A stretch of DNA of 64,000 nucleotides from Hyaloperonospora brassicae. Lineage: Eukaryota; Oomycota; Peronosporomycetes; Peronosporales; Peronosporaceae. The DNA lies in the NCBI GenBank assembly GCA_947650285.1, contig CANTFL010000136.1, positions 1 through 64,000 of the forward strand. The letters run 5' to 3'. The position numbers and the translations under genes were made by a program. The notes below the pieces were generated by a model that was not told the origin of the DNA, made no database searches, and was given only the letters and a program-made list of their open reading frames with translations. The stretch's first letter is position 1. Each line of letters starts with the position of its first letter. Of the stretch, positions 9,797-21,303 are shown piece after piece.

Positions 9797-10735
9797 TAAG
9801 GAGATAAAAGGTACACATCCACCCTTTGATACGTACACCCCATCCGATCCAATGACTAAAAACCTGTGCACTGTGATGCGCGTACCGTCTACTGATTCGC
9901 ATCAGTCTGAAGATCGTATTACTTACCAAGCCTCCATTTTTTGGTCGTGTAAAACGCCAGCTTCAATGCATGAGAAAAAGTCTCCTCAGTCATTATCGAT
10001 ATCGCAGTGCTGTTTAATATAGAAAGCGATACCTTTGTTTATGTTGCCTTTACGCTATGAATTATGGCAAATGATTACGTTAGAAAGTTGGACTGGGTGT
10101 GTATATGTCCCCCATTGACAGTTAACTTTGCAGTACCAGTAAGAGGTATGCTCAATCCTTGATCCAAAAATTAGAAGTACCTTACGAATAGGAAAAATGG
10201 TAGTATTAGGGGACTTATAGGGGGTGTACCGGATAATGAGCGCGGGAGTCATACGCGAGGTTGTGTGATGAGACATAAGAGGCCCTTATAAAGGAGGTTT
10301 GTGTACGCAGCAACGAGTATTTATATGTCATTTTGTATGTTTAACTGTGCAGTACCTAGTTAGGGTAGTTTTTTTACTTCCCAGGAAGTTTTAATTACGA
10401 TTCTTAACTACCAGATACCTTCGATCAGTAACTTACAGAATTTGCGACCCCTTGGTGTACCTTTTGCACGCTTGCTTCACATTGTCTACCGGCTACGACC
10501 CGTTTTAGAGCCTGGTCGGTGGCGTTGCTTTGCATTCGATCCTAGCCTGGATGGAGCAGTCCATCTGCTGGTACTCGAACCCGTAACCTCCCGGTAAGAA
10601 CCGCCGTGGCCATCCTACAGCAATGCCTTGATCTGTACTGCAGTACCTAGTTGGGGAGGTTACGGTCCTTAAAGAGGGGTCTCTATTTTAGGGGGTGTAC
10701 GTATTAAAGGGTGGGTGTGTACCTTTTATTACCAT
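9797..10735. mobile_element. MITE-like element with about 40-bp inverted ends
   Basis: The left end at 9801-9842 (AAGGTACACATCCACCCTTT...) and the right end at 10692-10732 (reverse complement AAGGTACACACCCACCCTTT...) form imperfect terminal inverted repeats of about 40 bp around roughly 0.9 kb. The inside has no transposase ORF. It carries a smaller direct repeat (TGCAGTACCTAGTT at about 10350 and 10637) and further GGGTGTAC motifs. A non-autonomous DNA transposon is the likeliest reading; superfamily not assigned. Confidence 0.5.
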
Positions 10736-10955
10736 AAAAAATTGAAAAAGTCGAAAAAATATATCCAAGTGGGGAATTTTAGGCGGCCAAGTGTGGCTCG
10801 CCGGGAGCCGTTCTTCACAATATTCTTGGAGCGGTAGGTCCCTAGGACTTCGCGACAAATTTTCCTGAATAAAATCTGATTCTTTAGAAATGAAGCCAGT
10901 AGCGTGCATAAACCATCTATGGTCTTAGATTCGTTTTATATAAGGTATGAGGTGA
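10736..10955 (+). repeat. Left copy of a diverged 0.2-kb direct repeat (possible old LTR)
   Basis: Shares the order GGC(G)GACCAAGTGTGGCTC, GGTCC-TA-GACTTCGCGA and GGTCTTA..TT, then TATG(A/G)GGTGAG with 18140-18360, at perhaps 70-75% identity. The two copies lie about 7.4 kb apart in the same orientation, with copia gag and pol debris of that orientation between them. This fits the LTRs of an old Ty1/copia element. TGGTATGCTGTG at 10971, just after the repeat, could be the primer site. Confidence 0.45.
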
Positions 10956-10960
10956 GGAGC

Positions 10961-11308
10961 AGCAAGTCCTGGTATGCTGTGAACAAGTTTTTTTTTGAAG
11001 ATATGAATCATATAACTACCTATGTGCCGGTGGGCGATGCATTGGGTGAAGCCGACGCGCATGGGATGAACAACAATATGATTATATATTATGTAGTATC
11101 GCTAAGTATGACGAAAATCGGGTTGGGTTCCTTGGACAAGCTTAAGAGCTCGCACATATTGCGCTTAAATATTATTTGGTCACTAGAAGCGCCGTTTCGC
11201 TTGGCTGGGGCGTTGTGTCAAAAGTTTTTGCAATCACGCCATGTGCTTACAAGCAAACGTGTTTTGTATTGTCTACTTGGTCACACTTGTACCGCGTGCC
11301 TTACATAA
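10961..11308 (+). pseudogene. Possible copia gag N-terminal remnant
   Basis: An open frame with GDALGEADAHGMNNN, then MIIYYVVSLSMTKIGLG, then a Lys/Ser/His helix-rich part. Its position just inside the left direct repeat, and a weak resemblance to the UBN2-type gag of copia elements, suggest gag. The zinc-knuckle part lies 3.4 kb further on, so an insertion would have to separate them. Could also be chance. Confidence 0.28.
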
Positions 11309-13835
11309 TCAAAAAGTCAAAGAGGTAGTCAATCGTGCCAAGGGCCATTTGAAATAAAACCTGGACCACTATTGTCGTCAACGACGCGTTTGTATGCAAT
11401 ATGGAAATGTCCCAGACAATATATGAATCTAGTGGAGTTTAGCAGTCACCTTATGAGCTATACTTAACTGCTTAATGATGCACGATAGAAAGATGTCGTG
11501 TGTTTGATCACCAATAGATATCTTTTTTGCCTATAATGGTCAAATTCGTGGAACTTCGCGCGATATCACATAGAAAGCCAAGTACCATTCAACTTATTAA
11601 GACTTCCATTAATCGTTGCTGGTACATAATATCGTATCATATATCATAATTTAGTTTAAGACAACGCACTTATAAACAAGGATGATATGCAAGCGATTAT
11701 ATGGTTCAGTACCGACAAAGATGTATATGATGTTTCGACTCCTAGCAGCGCTTTATCATAAAAGATTCAGACCGTAATAGCAGACATAACATGGCCGCCC
11801 CCTTTGATGCAGCAATCGACGAATATGCGGAGCAGGAAATAGATGAAGGTGTGTCTGAGAATTCCATAATGCAACTCCAAACAAGCCTTTGTTAACTCCT
11901 GATGACACGCTTGAGCGTATAGAGCGCGAAAAGGGTCTGGAATTAGCCTTATCGATCATCAAAGAAATTTATGTCTCATTTGCGCTCAAGCTAACAATGC
12001 GAAAAGCATATTACACCGCTAAATCATACGGCGTCAGCTCACCGATCGATCACATTAATGGATCAGTTTACTCAGATCTTAAAATGAATTGTTGGAGTGT
12101 AAGGACTGGATGAAATTCCTGTACCTTTTCACCGGTATGGAACGCAATAGTTATTACTGTCGCATATTCCCGTGTTTGCCAAGTGATATCACGCGTGAAG
12201 ATTACGGAATGATTTCTGCTCTTAATGAATTGATTTATTTCCAGATACATGCACTATAATCAGACAGTGGTGGTGAGTATCCGAATGCGGTCCTTCTATG
12301 CATAATATAGGATGTGACATGAAATTTTAGCGATATTCAAACTTAACCATCGAATAACGAGGCAGAGCTAAGCACCAGAAGGGATCGAATATGCAGTTTT
12401 GATGATATTTGAAATCTCTTTTCCGCTGTAAGTTTGGATTGACAGATTATGACACAGTACTACAATCTCGGATAGAAAGAACTAGATTCAAATTGAAGTG
12501 CTGGCGTACCAAGATTTTGAACTAAGCTACATCGTCGATTTGCACTAGCTCATCGAGCACAAGGTATCATGGTATTCCGGTGCAGTATTGAGGCCTAAGA
12601 CTATTGTACCTATACCTGAAAGGACAGATCGTTATTGTAACGAAACACGTCAAGGATACTCAAATGTTTTGACTTGTACAGAACGGCCAGCTTGAGCTCA
12701 GTGCGCAGCAAATCAAATTATCATGGATCTATCTGATAGGCGCATACATCACTTACGAATACATTTGAAATGGTAGTAAATCTAGAAATTACAAGGCAAA
12801 CACAAGAAGTGTACGCGTGATCCTTTTATTACATGCGTAACCCCTAATCATTATAATCAGGTAGTAATGTCTATGAATATAGATGTGTTTACCGTGCCTC
12901 AAGCCTAGGATCAAGTTTCGAAGATACAAGCTAATGTGTGCTCAGAACAGTGTCGTAATATTGAAGTAAGCCACTGCTCGAAGAAACTAACGCACTAAAT
13001 TAAACAATTTGTAAAACAAAACTAAACGACCAGCCGCTAAAACAAGTCTGTACAGTTAATAGGTGGTGAATACCTACACAGATTTAATGGTGAATTGAGC
13101 GGCTCATTACATAATTATTTGCATACGAGATAGAATAGGATTTTGGTGTTGACTTTACACCAGGGATCGTGGTATATAGCAGGCAATCAAAATTGTATTG
13201 TTCCTCTTTCAACGCACCAACGAAATAGTATCGCCGAGTTAACTCGGAGAGTTGGGCTGTTGCGTTGAAATATTTCGATATGCCTTCGCGGGTCGCCCCT
13301 TCAAGTCCAGTTGTGGCTTTTGCCTAGCTGATTCCGCGCAAACAAATCCTCTCGAAGCCTACCTAAAATCAGCAACTTCTGAAACTTTCTCCTTTTGTGA
13401 CTTCACACTAAAGGATGAAATTCGACGCTTAGCGCACTCTTACAGCTCACCGTGTTCATTGTTCCCCTGACGATGAAAAGTATGGTGCTCTCGGCTGAGG
13501 CCTATCAACTTGACTCTATAAATTCTCGGTTGGTCATTTCGATCGGTTTGAACTGCTTGTCGCTCGCTGAAAGAGAGTGCCCACTCTGAATCAACTTATC
13601 ATCTTGGCGCTACCAGTAGAAATCTTCACAAGCTATGCCTCTTTATATTCGACGGCAGGCATCATTAATCCCGTGAACGAACTTACCGTGAAGTGTACGC
13701 GCGTCTTGGAATCATAAAGCACTGCTCTGTACTGGTTATCTCCTATTCCTTTCAAGTGGGGACTACGTGGGTGGCGACTACTCACTTCGTAACACTGGTA
13801 GACTCCTTTTCATTGGATACGGTCTTCGCACTCTC
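11309..13835. other. A+T-rich stretch, no recognised gene
   Basis: Short frames only. Two small + frames at about 11793-11890 (MAAPFDAAIDEYAEQEIDEG) and 12085-12260 (DWMKFLYLFTGMERNSYYC) look protein-like but match nothing I know. 13252-13470 has a 72-codon frame without motifs. Composition differs from the flanking Ty3 elements, so this may be an insertion inside the old copia element. Confidence 0.5.
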
Positions 13836-13837
13836 TA

Positions 13838-13922
13838 CTCGTCCAGTTCCGACTCGTCGAGGTTGGACTCATCGAATTTCGACTCCTCGAGTTCAAACTT
13901 GTCGAGTTTCGTCGAGTGCAGT
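13838..13922 (+). repeat. Degenerate 15-bp tandem repeat
   Basis: About five units of a GACTC-TCGA-TT type 15-mer (for example GACTCATCGAATTTC, then GACTCCTCGAGTTCA). Read on +, it gives 5-residue Ser/Asp/Asn units. No gene context is visible. Confidence 0.6.
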
Positions 13923-14439
13923 AGGGCTAGCGCGTCATTACTTAGATTATCTTTATGCATAATAACCGCCGCCGTAATGGAAATGTCAGCGCGATAAAAA
14001 ATACTGTCCTGGGAATAGCGGTGTCATGGGGTGTACCTGTATAAAATTGTACCATTTTAAATGACTACGTGAAGGGCAATAAAGAGGAAATTTGAAGATG
14101 CTGCTGTACATACCAGAAAAGTATGATGATTCGGAAATAACAAAGCAAGTATCTCGGAAGGACAGCATAGGCTTTAGTAAGGTCGCACTCGCAAAAATAG
14201 TTGGTATGGGCTGAATCCGGCGGAGAAGAGTAGGATGACAAATGGGTGGTAAAGTGATCAAGCAAATTTATCACAGAAGGGCATATCGCGCTCAAAAAAA
14301 GTACGATGGGGCAAACGAGTTGTGGAAACGGCCGTACATGTCGCCTTACGTCAGTTGAACTAAGAATTAATGTCGATGGAAGTAAACATTCGTTCTGAGA
14401 ATAAGGAACGGTGAAGGATGTGGACAAGTAATATTATTC

Positions 14440-14846
14440 GTTGTAGGCGATAGCTATCAGAGAAGCGATAGCGAATACGAAGGATGTCACGGACGCGATC
14501 AAGGAAGGCTTTGCGATCAGGGGCGTGGATATGATGAGGGAAGAGACCGCAGTCAGGGATGCGGTTGATCAGGAAGGTGCGTGTCATACCAAACAATTAA
14601 GGTTAAGGACGCGATCACGGTCAAGGAAGTGACCGCGGTCTGTGAAGCAATCGATAAGATAGGTGCGTATAATGGTATGAAATTTAGCTATTACCGATCA
14701 GAAGAGCACATGAAGTGGGCCTCGTCGTGTAAGGAGACGAATAGAAAATATGGACGACACACGGTAGCAGCTCCGGATTCTCCGGTAAGAATAGTGGTTG
14801 TTCATGGTCGATTATTAAACATGAAACAGATCTCTATTTGCCTTTA
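14440..14846 (+). pseudogene. Copia gag nucleocapsid remnant
   Basis: Two frames together show a Gly/Arg/Asp/Gln-rich repeat (GRDQGRLCDQGRGYDEGRD, then GRDHGQGSDRG) followed by SYYRSEEHMKWASSC. The latter is a decayed zinc knuckle, with the first two Cys changed to Ser and Arg and the His and last Cys kept. This basic repeat before a CCHC knuckle is typical of copia gag. Frameshifts and stops throughout. A copia RT remnant lies 0.6 kb downstream in the same orientation. Confidence 0.55.
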
Positions 14847-15028
14847 AGTCCACGTGTAGACTTCTCTTCTAGGTTGGTTCACTTGCCAACCGACGTCAGA
14901 AAACGTTGCATGCCTTGATAAAGTGATATCTCTGGACGGTTAGGCCAGGGATGAAGAAAATTAGAACCTCAATCTGCTATCTGACGCCGCTAAACCGTAG
15001 AGGACAAGCTACAAGATCACGAGACGGC

Positions 15029-15361
15029 TTAAGTGGTCGGAAGGTCAATCGGGCCAAGTAATTGCGTATTGAACAAGGCAATTTCTTCGAGATCGGGGTG
15101 ACTCATATCGAGCACCCTACAAGTATACCAGCGATCTTGTAAGAATTCCACACGGTCACCCCCAACTCCATCACCAACACGGTCGATCTTTGTCATCGAC
15201 ACGAGTCCATCTATAAGATTACAGCCCGCCATACCGATGGGTACACAAGGTGAGTAAGGAATCTTAACACACGTAAACGGATTACCCTTACCGATTGTCG
15301 GTAGAATGGGCGTCAATGGAGAGTCTCTGGCAGAAAAAGCTTGTAGCGGGCCCTCCACCAC
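15029..15361 (-). pseudogene. Possible inverted copia protease-region remnant
   Basis: A 110-codon frame opposite to the flanking copia pieces reads GKGNPFTCVKIPYSPCVPI, then NLIDGLVSMTKIDRVGDGV, then GDRVEF. The spacing resembles the stretch after the copia protease active site (G-x-G ... VLY-P ... NLISV-KL). If right, a local inversion has occurred within the old element. Weak evidence. Confidence 0.3.
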
Positions 15362-15399
15362 AGCTGTAGTAGAAATCCCTTAGTCTAAAGGATTTGTAA

Positions 15400-16040
15400 T
15401 GTGCATCAATTCTTCGTACCTTTATACAAGCGCGACGGCGATGGTATGGATGTAGCCGGCGTCTACGTAGACGATATATAAGTCAAAGAGGCATAGGACG
15501 CAGCATTTAAGTGATCGTTTACAGCGATAGAATCGCATTTGATATAGAACTTATGACTTGTGTCAAAATTTCTAGAATCTAAGAAGCGATGATCGATGTG
15601 AACTCCTATGCTTTGCAATAGGAGAAGGCGACAAAGTGCTACTCCGAATGTACGATATGGCGTCGGCAAATTTTACGCGCATCAAAACGGAGCATCAGAA
15701 CTTGTCCTGCTTCTAAAGTACGCACAGTATGGAAATCTGTCAATTTGTTCGTTTTAGTTGCTCTTTGAAAACTTGTTGTGGCTCGCGCGATGCACTCGTC
15801 CAGACTCTATGTCTGTGGTGTTCAATGCAATGCGTCGAACTGATGAACCGCAAGAGCAGGACGGGAATCTGGCCAGGATAATTTTATGGTACTGGAGCAA
15901 GGTAATAAGGGTCGTTAGCAAGAATAAAGATGGTGTTACGAAAGAGTCATATGTCGACGCAGACGTAGCTGCGGACACGATCGTAAGAGAGTCTACAGCT
16001 AAAGCAATGGTATTATTATATGAAATGTCTGTGAGATGAG
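15400..16040 (+). pseudogene. Ty1/copia RT and RNase H remnant
   Basis: The RT catalytic area reads KRDGDGMDVAGVYVDDI (YVDD box) at about 15430-15480, followed by AIESHLI and VSKFLESKK in broken frame. Downstream, 15758-16039 is open and encodes LLWLARCTRPDSMSVVFNAM, then QDGNLARIILWYWSK, then DKDGVTKESYVDADVAAD and STAKAMVLL. These are the linker and RNase H signatures of Ty1/copia, including the Y-x-DADxA motif. Multiple stops between the parts. Same orientation as the flanking direct repeats. Confidence 0.75.
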
Positions 16041-18139
16041 CGGCGACAAATCCAGATGGTTTATCGATTTGTAAACTGTAAAAGACGAGTTTGTAGTAGC
16101 GCCCAAAAGGCACGCGGAATCTGAAATTAATGTATACAGTTTATGGAAGTGAGACAAGAGTCGTTTGTGCTTTTGGATACTCGTTCAAATGATACCTCAA
16201 CTACTTACCATAAGTATAGATGAGGCCGTCCCTGCGAGAAAATTATGTCGATGTGCGCTTGAAGTTCGTCGATGAATTGTTTTGTTGCGGCATTCTACAC
16301 CCGTACTACGTCAGACTGAATTCATGCTTGCGCTCTGTTAACCAAGGTAGTTGGAAATAACAGTGTAGAGGATATGCAACAGCTGCCAACCAGAAGAAGT
16401 CTATATCTGGACGAGCCACTCCGTTTAAAAGAATATGATGGCTTAACCAGTTCACATAGCTTACTGAGCTTCTATTATTGGTTTAAAGGACTCCTACGTA
16501 TCATGGATGAAACAGCACAAATTGCTATCGAGTAAATGAAGGAATAAGACTTTCACCTTACGTGATCAAAGATAATATGGCAACGCACGTGTCTTATACA
16601 GATTAAATATGAAGCAACGATTATAGGGCTTATAAAACGAAGCTAAATCCTACATATGCTTTAAAACGAGGGATTTTTCCTATACAATAGTGAAACCTGA
16701 ACCGTGTCTTGGTGACTGAGCGACAATGGTTTTACAAATAATACTCTTACTGGTACACTACATTATACGCGTATCTATTCAATGGATGATATACCACAGT
16801 GTACCACTATTATATACAAGCTCCAAGAAATGCGGTAGCTAGTGAGTTACACTATTTGATATGACTATGATAAGATTGCGAGAAGATTATGATGAGGATG
16901 GACATGTCGAAATTGAAGAACGCTATCACAATCTAAATGCATATGCTGAACCTTTTTAGCTCTCTGGACTTACCCAGTAAAGAGAAGAGTATAAGGGCGT
17001 GACTATTGAGCGTTGATGCAGCTTGAAGAATGGTGTCAAGCAAGATTTCAGAACCGGATGCTAGAACAGACAAATAGGGACTAAGTTGCAGGCACGTTCA
17101 TGTTAATGAAGCGGACAGATTTTATCACCATTTCTGGACTATGCAAATGGTCAAACTTGCCGTTGAGAGGTAAGACTCAATCAATATTTTTATAAGCGAC
17201 AAATTAATGGGTTTAAATAAATAACGAAAACGTTTACATTGACGATCAAAAATAAAAGTCAATTTTACGTAGAAAGGAAAAACAATGGGACATACAAACG
17301 CCGTAACGACAACGGTGCGCACCACCTGTGGTCTGTAGCCTTTTTTGCCGGCCAAATTTGAAAGATTAAAAAAATATTTTTGTCGCCATTATCGCAACCG
17401 AAAACGTCTCTCCAGCGCTTTAGTCGCCTTGCGCACATTAAGAACGACTTGAGAAGGCTTTCAACAAAAATCAATGTAATAATAAGTCCACAATCACCAA
17501 CATCCCCCCAACAAAAGGCTACAGCACATGCAATATATGAGAGATGTTGCTGCGCCCGCAGTGTCACCCAAAATCAATGTGATTGTAAGATCCAAAAAGT
17601 ACATTTGGAAGAGCTTATTACTGCGGCCGAAAATCACATGATTTATAATAGGTTATATTGTGAACCGACCTGCGTCGAAATGTTCTTGGGAGAATCAAAA
17701 TGCCATGCTCAAAATTTATTGCATCTGCACGTTCAAATACCTCAAGCAGATGGTCCCAAAATATATTGCATCCGTTTCTCTCACTACCATCCGCCGTCGT
17801 GACCGAAAGTGCTTTCAAAACATGGACGTGTATCGCAAGCTCTTGACTAGGAAGGCTGCCGAATACGCCGCAAAAAAGTATCGGTCGCACAGTAAGGTCT
17901 CAAATACAATTTCAAGGGATGTGAACGTTCTTGCTGCTGCCAATTATTGTGCTTTGCAATAATTTGTGCAAAACGCGATGGATTTTGATGGATTGATATA
18001 GCTGACTGCGTCGTTTTATAGTAGATAGAGAACACAGACACGCAAAACAATGCCGTTCAGGGTGACGACATCCATTTTGGGCCTTTAAGACTGCAAAAAC
18101 GGTTCTTTTACGCTGATTCATCTACCTGTTGATAGGGTT
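16041..18139. other. A+T-rich stretch, no recognised gene
   Basis: Rest of the old copia interior and unassigned sequence. ORFs at 17380-17802 and 17660-17962 overlap in several frames without motif support and are probably chance. Confidence 0.5.
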
Positions 18140-18360
18140 GCATGTAATATTTCGAAAAATCATAAAAAATCTACCCGGGGAGTTTTACTTAGGGCGACCA
18201 AGTGTGGCTCATCGCGAGCCATTATTGACGAAATTCTCCGCGATTTAGGGTCCTATGACTTCGCGAAAAATTTGTCAAATTCAAAGTACGAGACTTAGCA
18301 ACCTACGGTCTTATATTTGTGTTTAAAGAAGTATGGGGTGAGTAGCTGATTGAAAGAGAT
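18140..18360 (+). repeat. Right copy of the diverged 0.2-kb direct repeat (possible old LTR)
   Basis: Partner of 10736-10955. Key shared blocks are GACCAAGTGTGGCTC (18199 on), TAGGGTCCTATGACTTCGCG and TATGGGGTGAG. Immediately after it, 18358-18398 resembles 29350-29390 (see findings). Confidence 0.45.
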
Positions 18361-19985
18361 CGAAAAATGGTACAGGTTGTAGATGGGGCACACTATGCCT
18401 CTCAAAATGGACTATTTAAGCAACAACGAATAGAGACAAATACATCCTTAGAGTAATTCATCTGGCCCCCTTACCTTGGACGAGAAGTGTTACCCCTCAG
18501 TGAGACCGAGGTAAAAGACGGGTCATTTCTCTGTTGCGGTCGCTACGAAAAGCAATTTGCCGATGTCCCAGGGTACGAAGAGGGCCGACAGATATAGACA
18601 TCCCCGTATATACGCTTGTTCCTGCCCTTCACGAAGTGCATTTCCTTCCGCCAATTGGCTCGCTGCGCGCGAAACCCGCTCCCACGAAGTGGACTCTGCC
18701 TAGAACGTGACGATCTGTTGAGATCATGTACCAACTGTTTATGTAGAGTAAGCACCAGGCCACGATACTCTTCGTCTTTTGATGCGCCAGGGCAAATCTG
18801 CACTCGATATGCACTGGAATCAGCCCGAAGATGAGAGCGAGTCGACCACCACAAAAGCGGGCATGGATGACGTCAGGATGACACGCTTGGACTTTCTAAG
18901 AGGTATCGGTCTTTTAACAAAGCGTCCCCTGTCCTTATCGCAGATTGAAGCGACGCATATCCCATCCATCCGCCCAAGAGCGCGCAAAAAGTTCTAATCT
19001 CGGACTTGGTCAACAGTTACCATCAAGTGATTTTTTGGAGCGTTTCCGTTACGCCTGGCGTATCGAGCCAGCAGAATGAGGAACGTGGTAGGATACATTT
19101 TGTGTCATTGTTAACGACCGACGTAATTCTTACAATACAGACGTCATATGTAGCGATCAGTAGCTATGATAGACATTCTGCCTCTCTCTATGTCGTATGA
19201 CAGTGAGGCACAATTCCAGATTGCACGTCGTCTAGCTCCGCGCGTTGCGTTTTAGCTTGCACTCGCCGCCCAGGCAAGACCTTCCATGCACGTCATTTTG
19301 GTCTCGCCTGATACGGGGGACTCTGCGCCTAGGCAAAGGAGATCAGCTTCCAGACGCCTCAGAAAGCCTCATCACGCAAGTGTGTGTAGAATGCTGTCAA
19401 CTGGCTAGAGATATGGTGCTTAGATGGTCTGGTAGAGCCTATGGACTTGCGTACAAATTTACAACACAGTGCATCATCAGAGTATATAGACGGTTCGCAG
19501 GATCGGCAGACGGTTTTGTCTCGTACCGAAATTGTTGGCTACTGGAACAATTGGTCAGATCGTGACATGATCATGATGCATTCGAATGGATCGGGTATCA
19601 TCATGCATTTACTCGAGTGCGATCATGCCGGTACCCTTCGAAAATGATTTACAAGAATCGGTGGCACATTTGCGCAGCTCAGATTTAGCAGGCTCAAGCG
19701 TCCACAGGCTCCGGTGAAAAGTTGCAGATGGTCACATAGAACTAAAAGGTGACAGCTGCGCCCCTCCTATCTACCAATCAGGTGCCAATCGTCGGCATGG
19801 ACCTACTGTGTAATGGTCTTCTGGGTGCTACGCACTGTTGTCAGTGCATAGCAAGCTCTAAATGAATGCAGTGAGAATTAGTGCCCTTGTTATTGCGTAC
19901 ACCATACACGTCAGAGGAAGACTGGATACTAGACAACTAAGCTTAGCAAGAGAAAAGAAAAGAAAAACTGTTTCAATATAGATAG
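18361..19985. other. No gene recognised
   Basis: Frames up to about 106 codons on both strands without recognisable domains. 18543-19000 has overlapping frames on both strands, typical of chance ORFs in higher-G+C sequence. Confidence 0.5.
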
Positions 19986-19987
19986 CC

Positions 19988-20042
19988 ACTTTCTATTACT
20001 CACTTTTCGCTAACCACCCCTCACCCTCCATTAAAAGCCCTG
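19988..20042 (-). repeat. Left inverted repeat unit (partner at 27980-28084)
   Basis: Reads GCCACTTTCTATTACTCACT, then TTTCGCTAACCACCCCTCAC, then CCTCCATT. The reverse complement closely matches 28030-28084 and, less well, 27980-28025. The pair brackets element B1 and about 0.87 kb of other sequence, suggesting an older inverted-repeat element into which B1 inserted. Confidence 0.5.
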
Positions 20043-20664
20043 CATAATCCTCTCTTGTTGTAATTGGATAGATGTAAATTACCACAAAGGATGATAAAGA
20101 AGCGCAAACTTGAATGATCAGATCATAAATTCGTTGAAAGGTACGCATGTAATAAAGGCTTTTTAGTTATTTATTACTGTACGATGGTTGACTCTACGCA
20201 AGTGCTACCATTTCCAGGTACTGATCGTTCGATTTCGGTAGGTATTCAACGTGGATCCATTCGTCCTCAGCACCAAGAGCATTGAAATTTTAACAAGCAG
20301 TAACTATAGGGGTTGAAAGAAGACGTAGACATTCTATTCTGGTGTACCCTGCTTCTCCACAGTTAGAGCATCGACGTACTGACCACAAACGATTCATCCC
20401 AACTTTAAGCTGAGATGGGTCCTGACAAGTAAAACATGCGATTATTGTCTTGAAGATTGATACTCAAGAGCGCCGACAAGACACCCGCGGCCATGTAACT
20501 AGATGGGAATAAGACCTCAGTTGCCGGTCGCATATCTGGATGGTCAAGGATAACTCGCTGTCTGTACGAGGTTCCCTCTTTAACATTCTTGGATGCGCTT
20601 CATTCTTATCCTAATCGATGTGGGTGCTCCATACATACATTACCTTTTGTCGAATGCTGTACTT

Positions 20665-21244
20665 GTAACGGGGTTACACGTCGACTGGTATTCGACAAAA
20701 GGTGGAATACACACAAGAGATGGGATCCCATTTATAGTATTATTAGAACACATTATCAATTGTTGAAGGCTGATGTCTGTCAACCATTGATTACGATATC
20801 TTTTAATTCCTATTTTGGACATGAGCGAGTGGGTTAATTACTTTGTTCTACGGCGTTCTTTTAGATTAAAAGAAGAAATAAAATTCAGTTCCTATTTTGA
20901 TCCAAAAGACACGTGCATCTCTGAGGCGTCTTGCGATCGTTAATGAGATAGCAACGCCTTGTTAAGGCATCTACTCCTTGTGTACTCTGTGCGTTTGATT
21001 ATTTGAATCGTTTGGTTCCCCTGGAACAGGGACCGTAAGCTCTCTGAGCTTGTTGACTCTTTGAGTCGGTTTCTTTGAACCAAACCTTAGCTCTCTGAGC
21101 TTGTTGACTCTTTGAGTCGGGTTCTTTGAACCAAACCTTAGATCTCTGAGCTGTTTACTCTTTGATTTGGGTTCTCTGAACCTTAAGTTGCTCATTGAGC
21201 GTAAAGTCTTCCTCTGACTTAAGGAGCTGTGTAGCTCCGCTACA
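20665..21244 (+). repeat. 5' LTR of B1
   Basis: 580 bp, from the hairpin TGTAACGGGGTTACA to the hairpin TGTAGCTCCGCTACA. It holds about three units of a 51-bp repeat (GCTCTCTGAGC...AACCTTA). The primer site TGGTACCACTAGTAG begins at 21247. Confidence 0.92.
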
Positions 21245-21303
21245 CTTGGTACCACTAGTAGTCAATTTACACCTGAGTCGATAACGACTGATCCTCTGCG
21301 AGG

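Noticed and set aside
17380..17962. Overlapping ORFs of 100-140 codons, considered as a DNA transposase
   Set aside because: Three frames are open at once, no DDE or zinc-finger motif is visible, and composition is ordinary.
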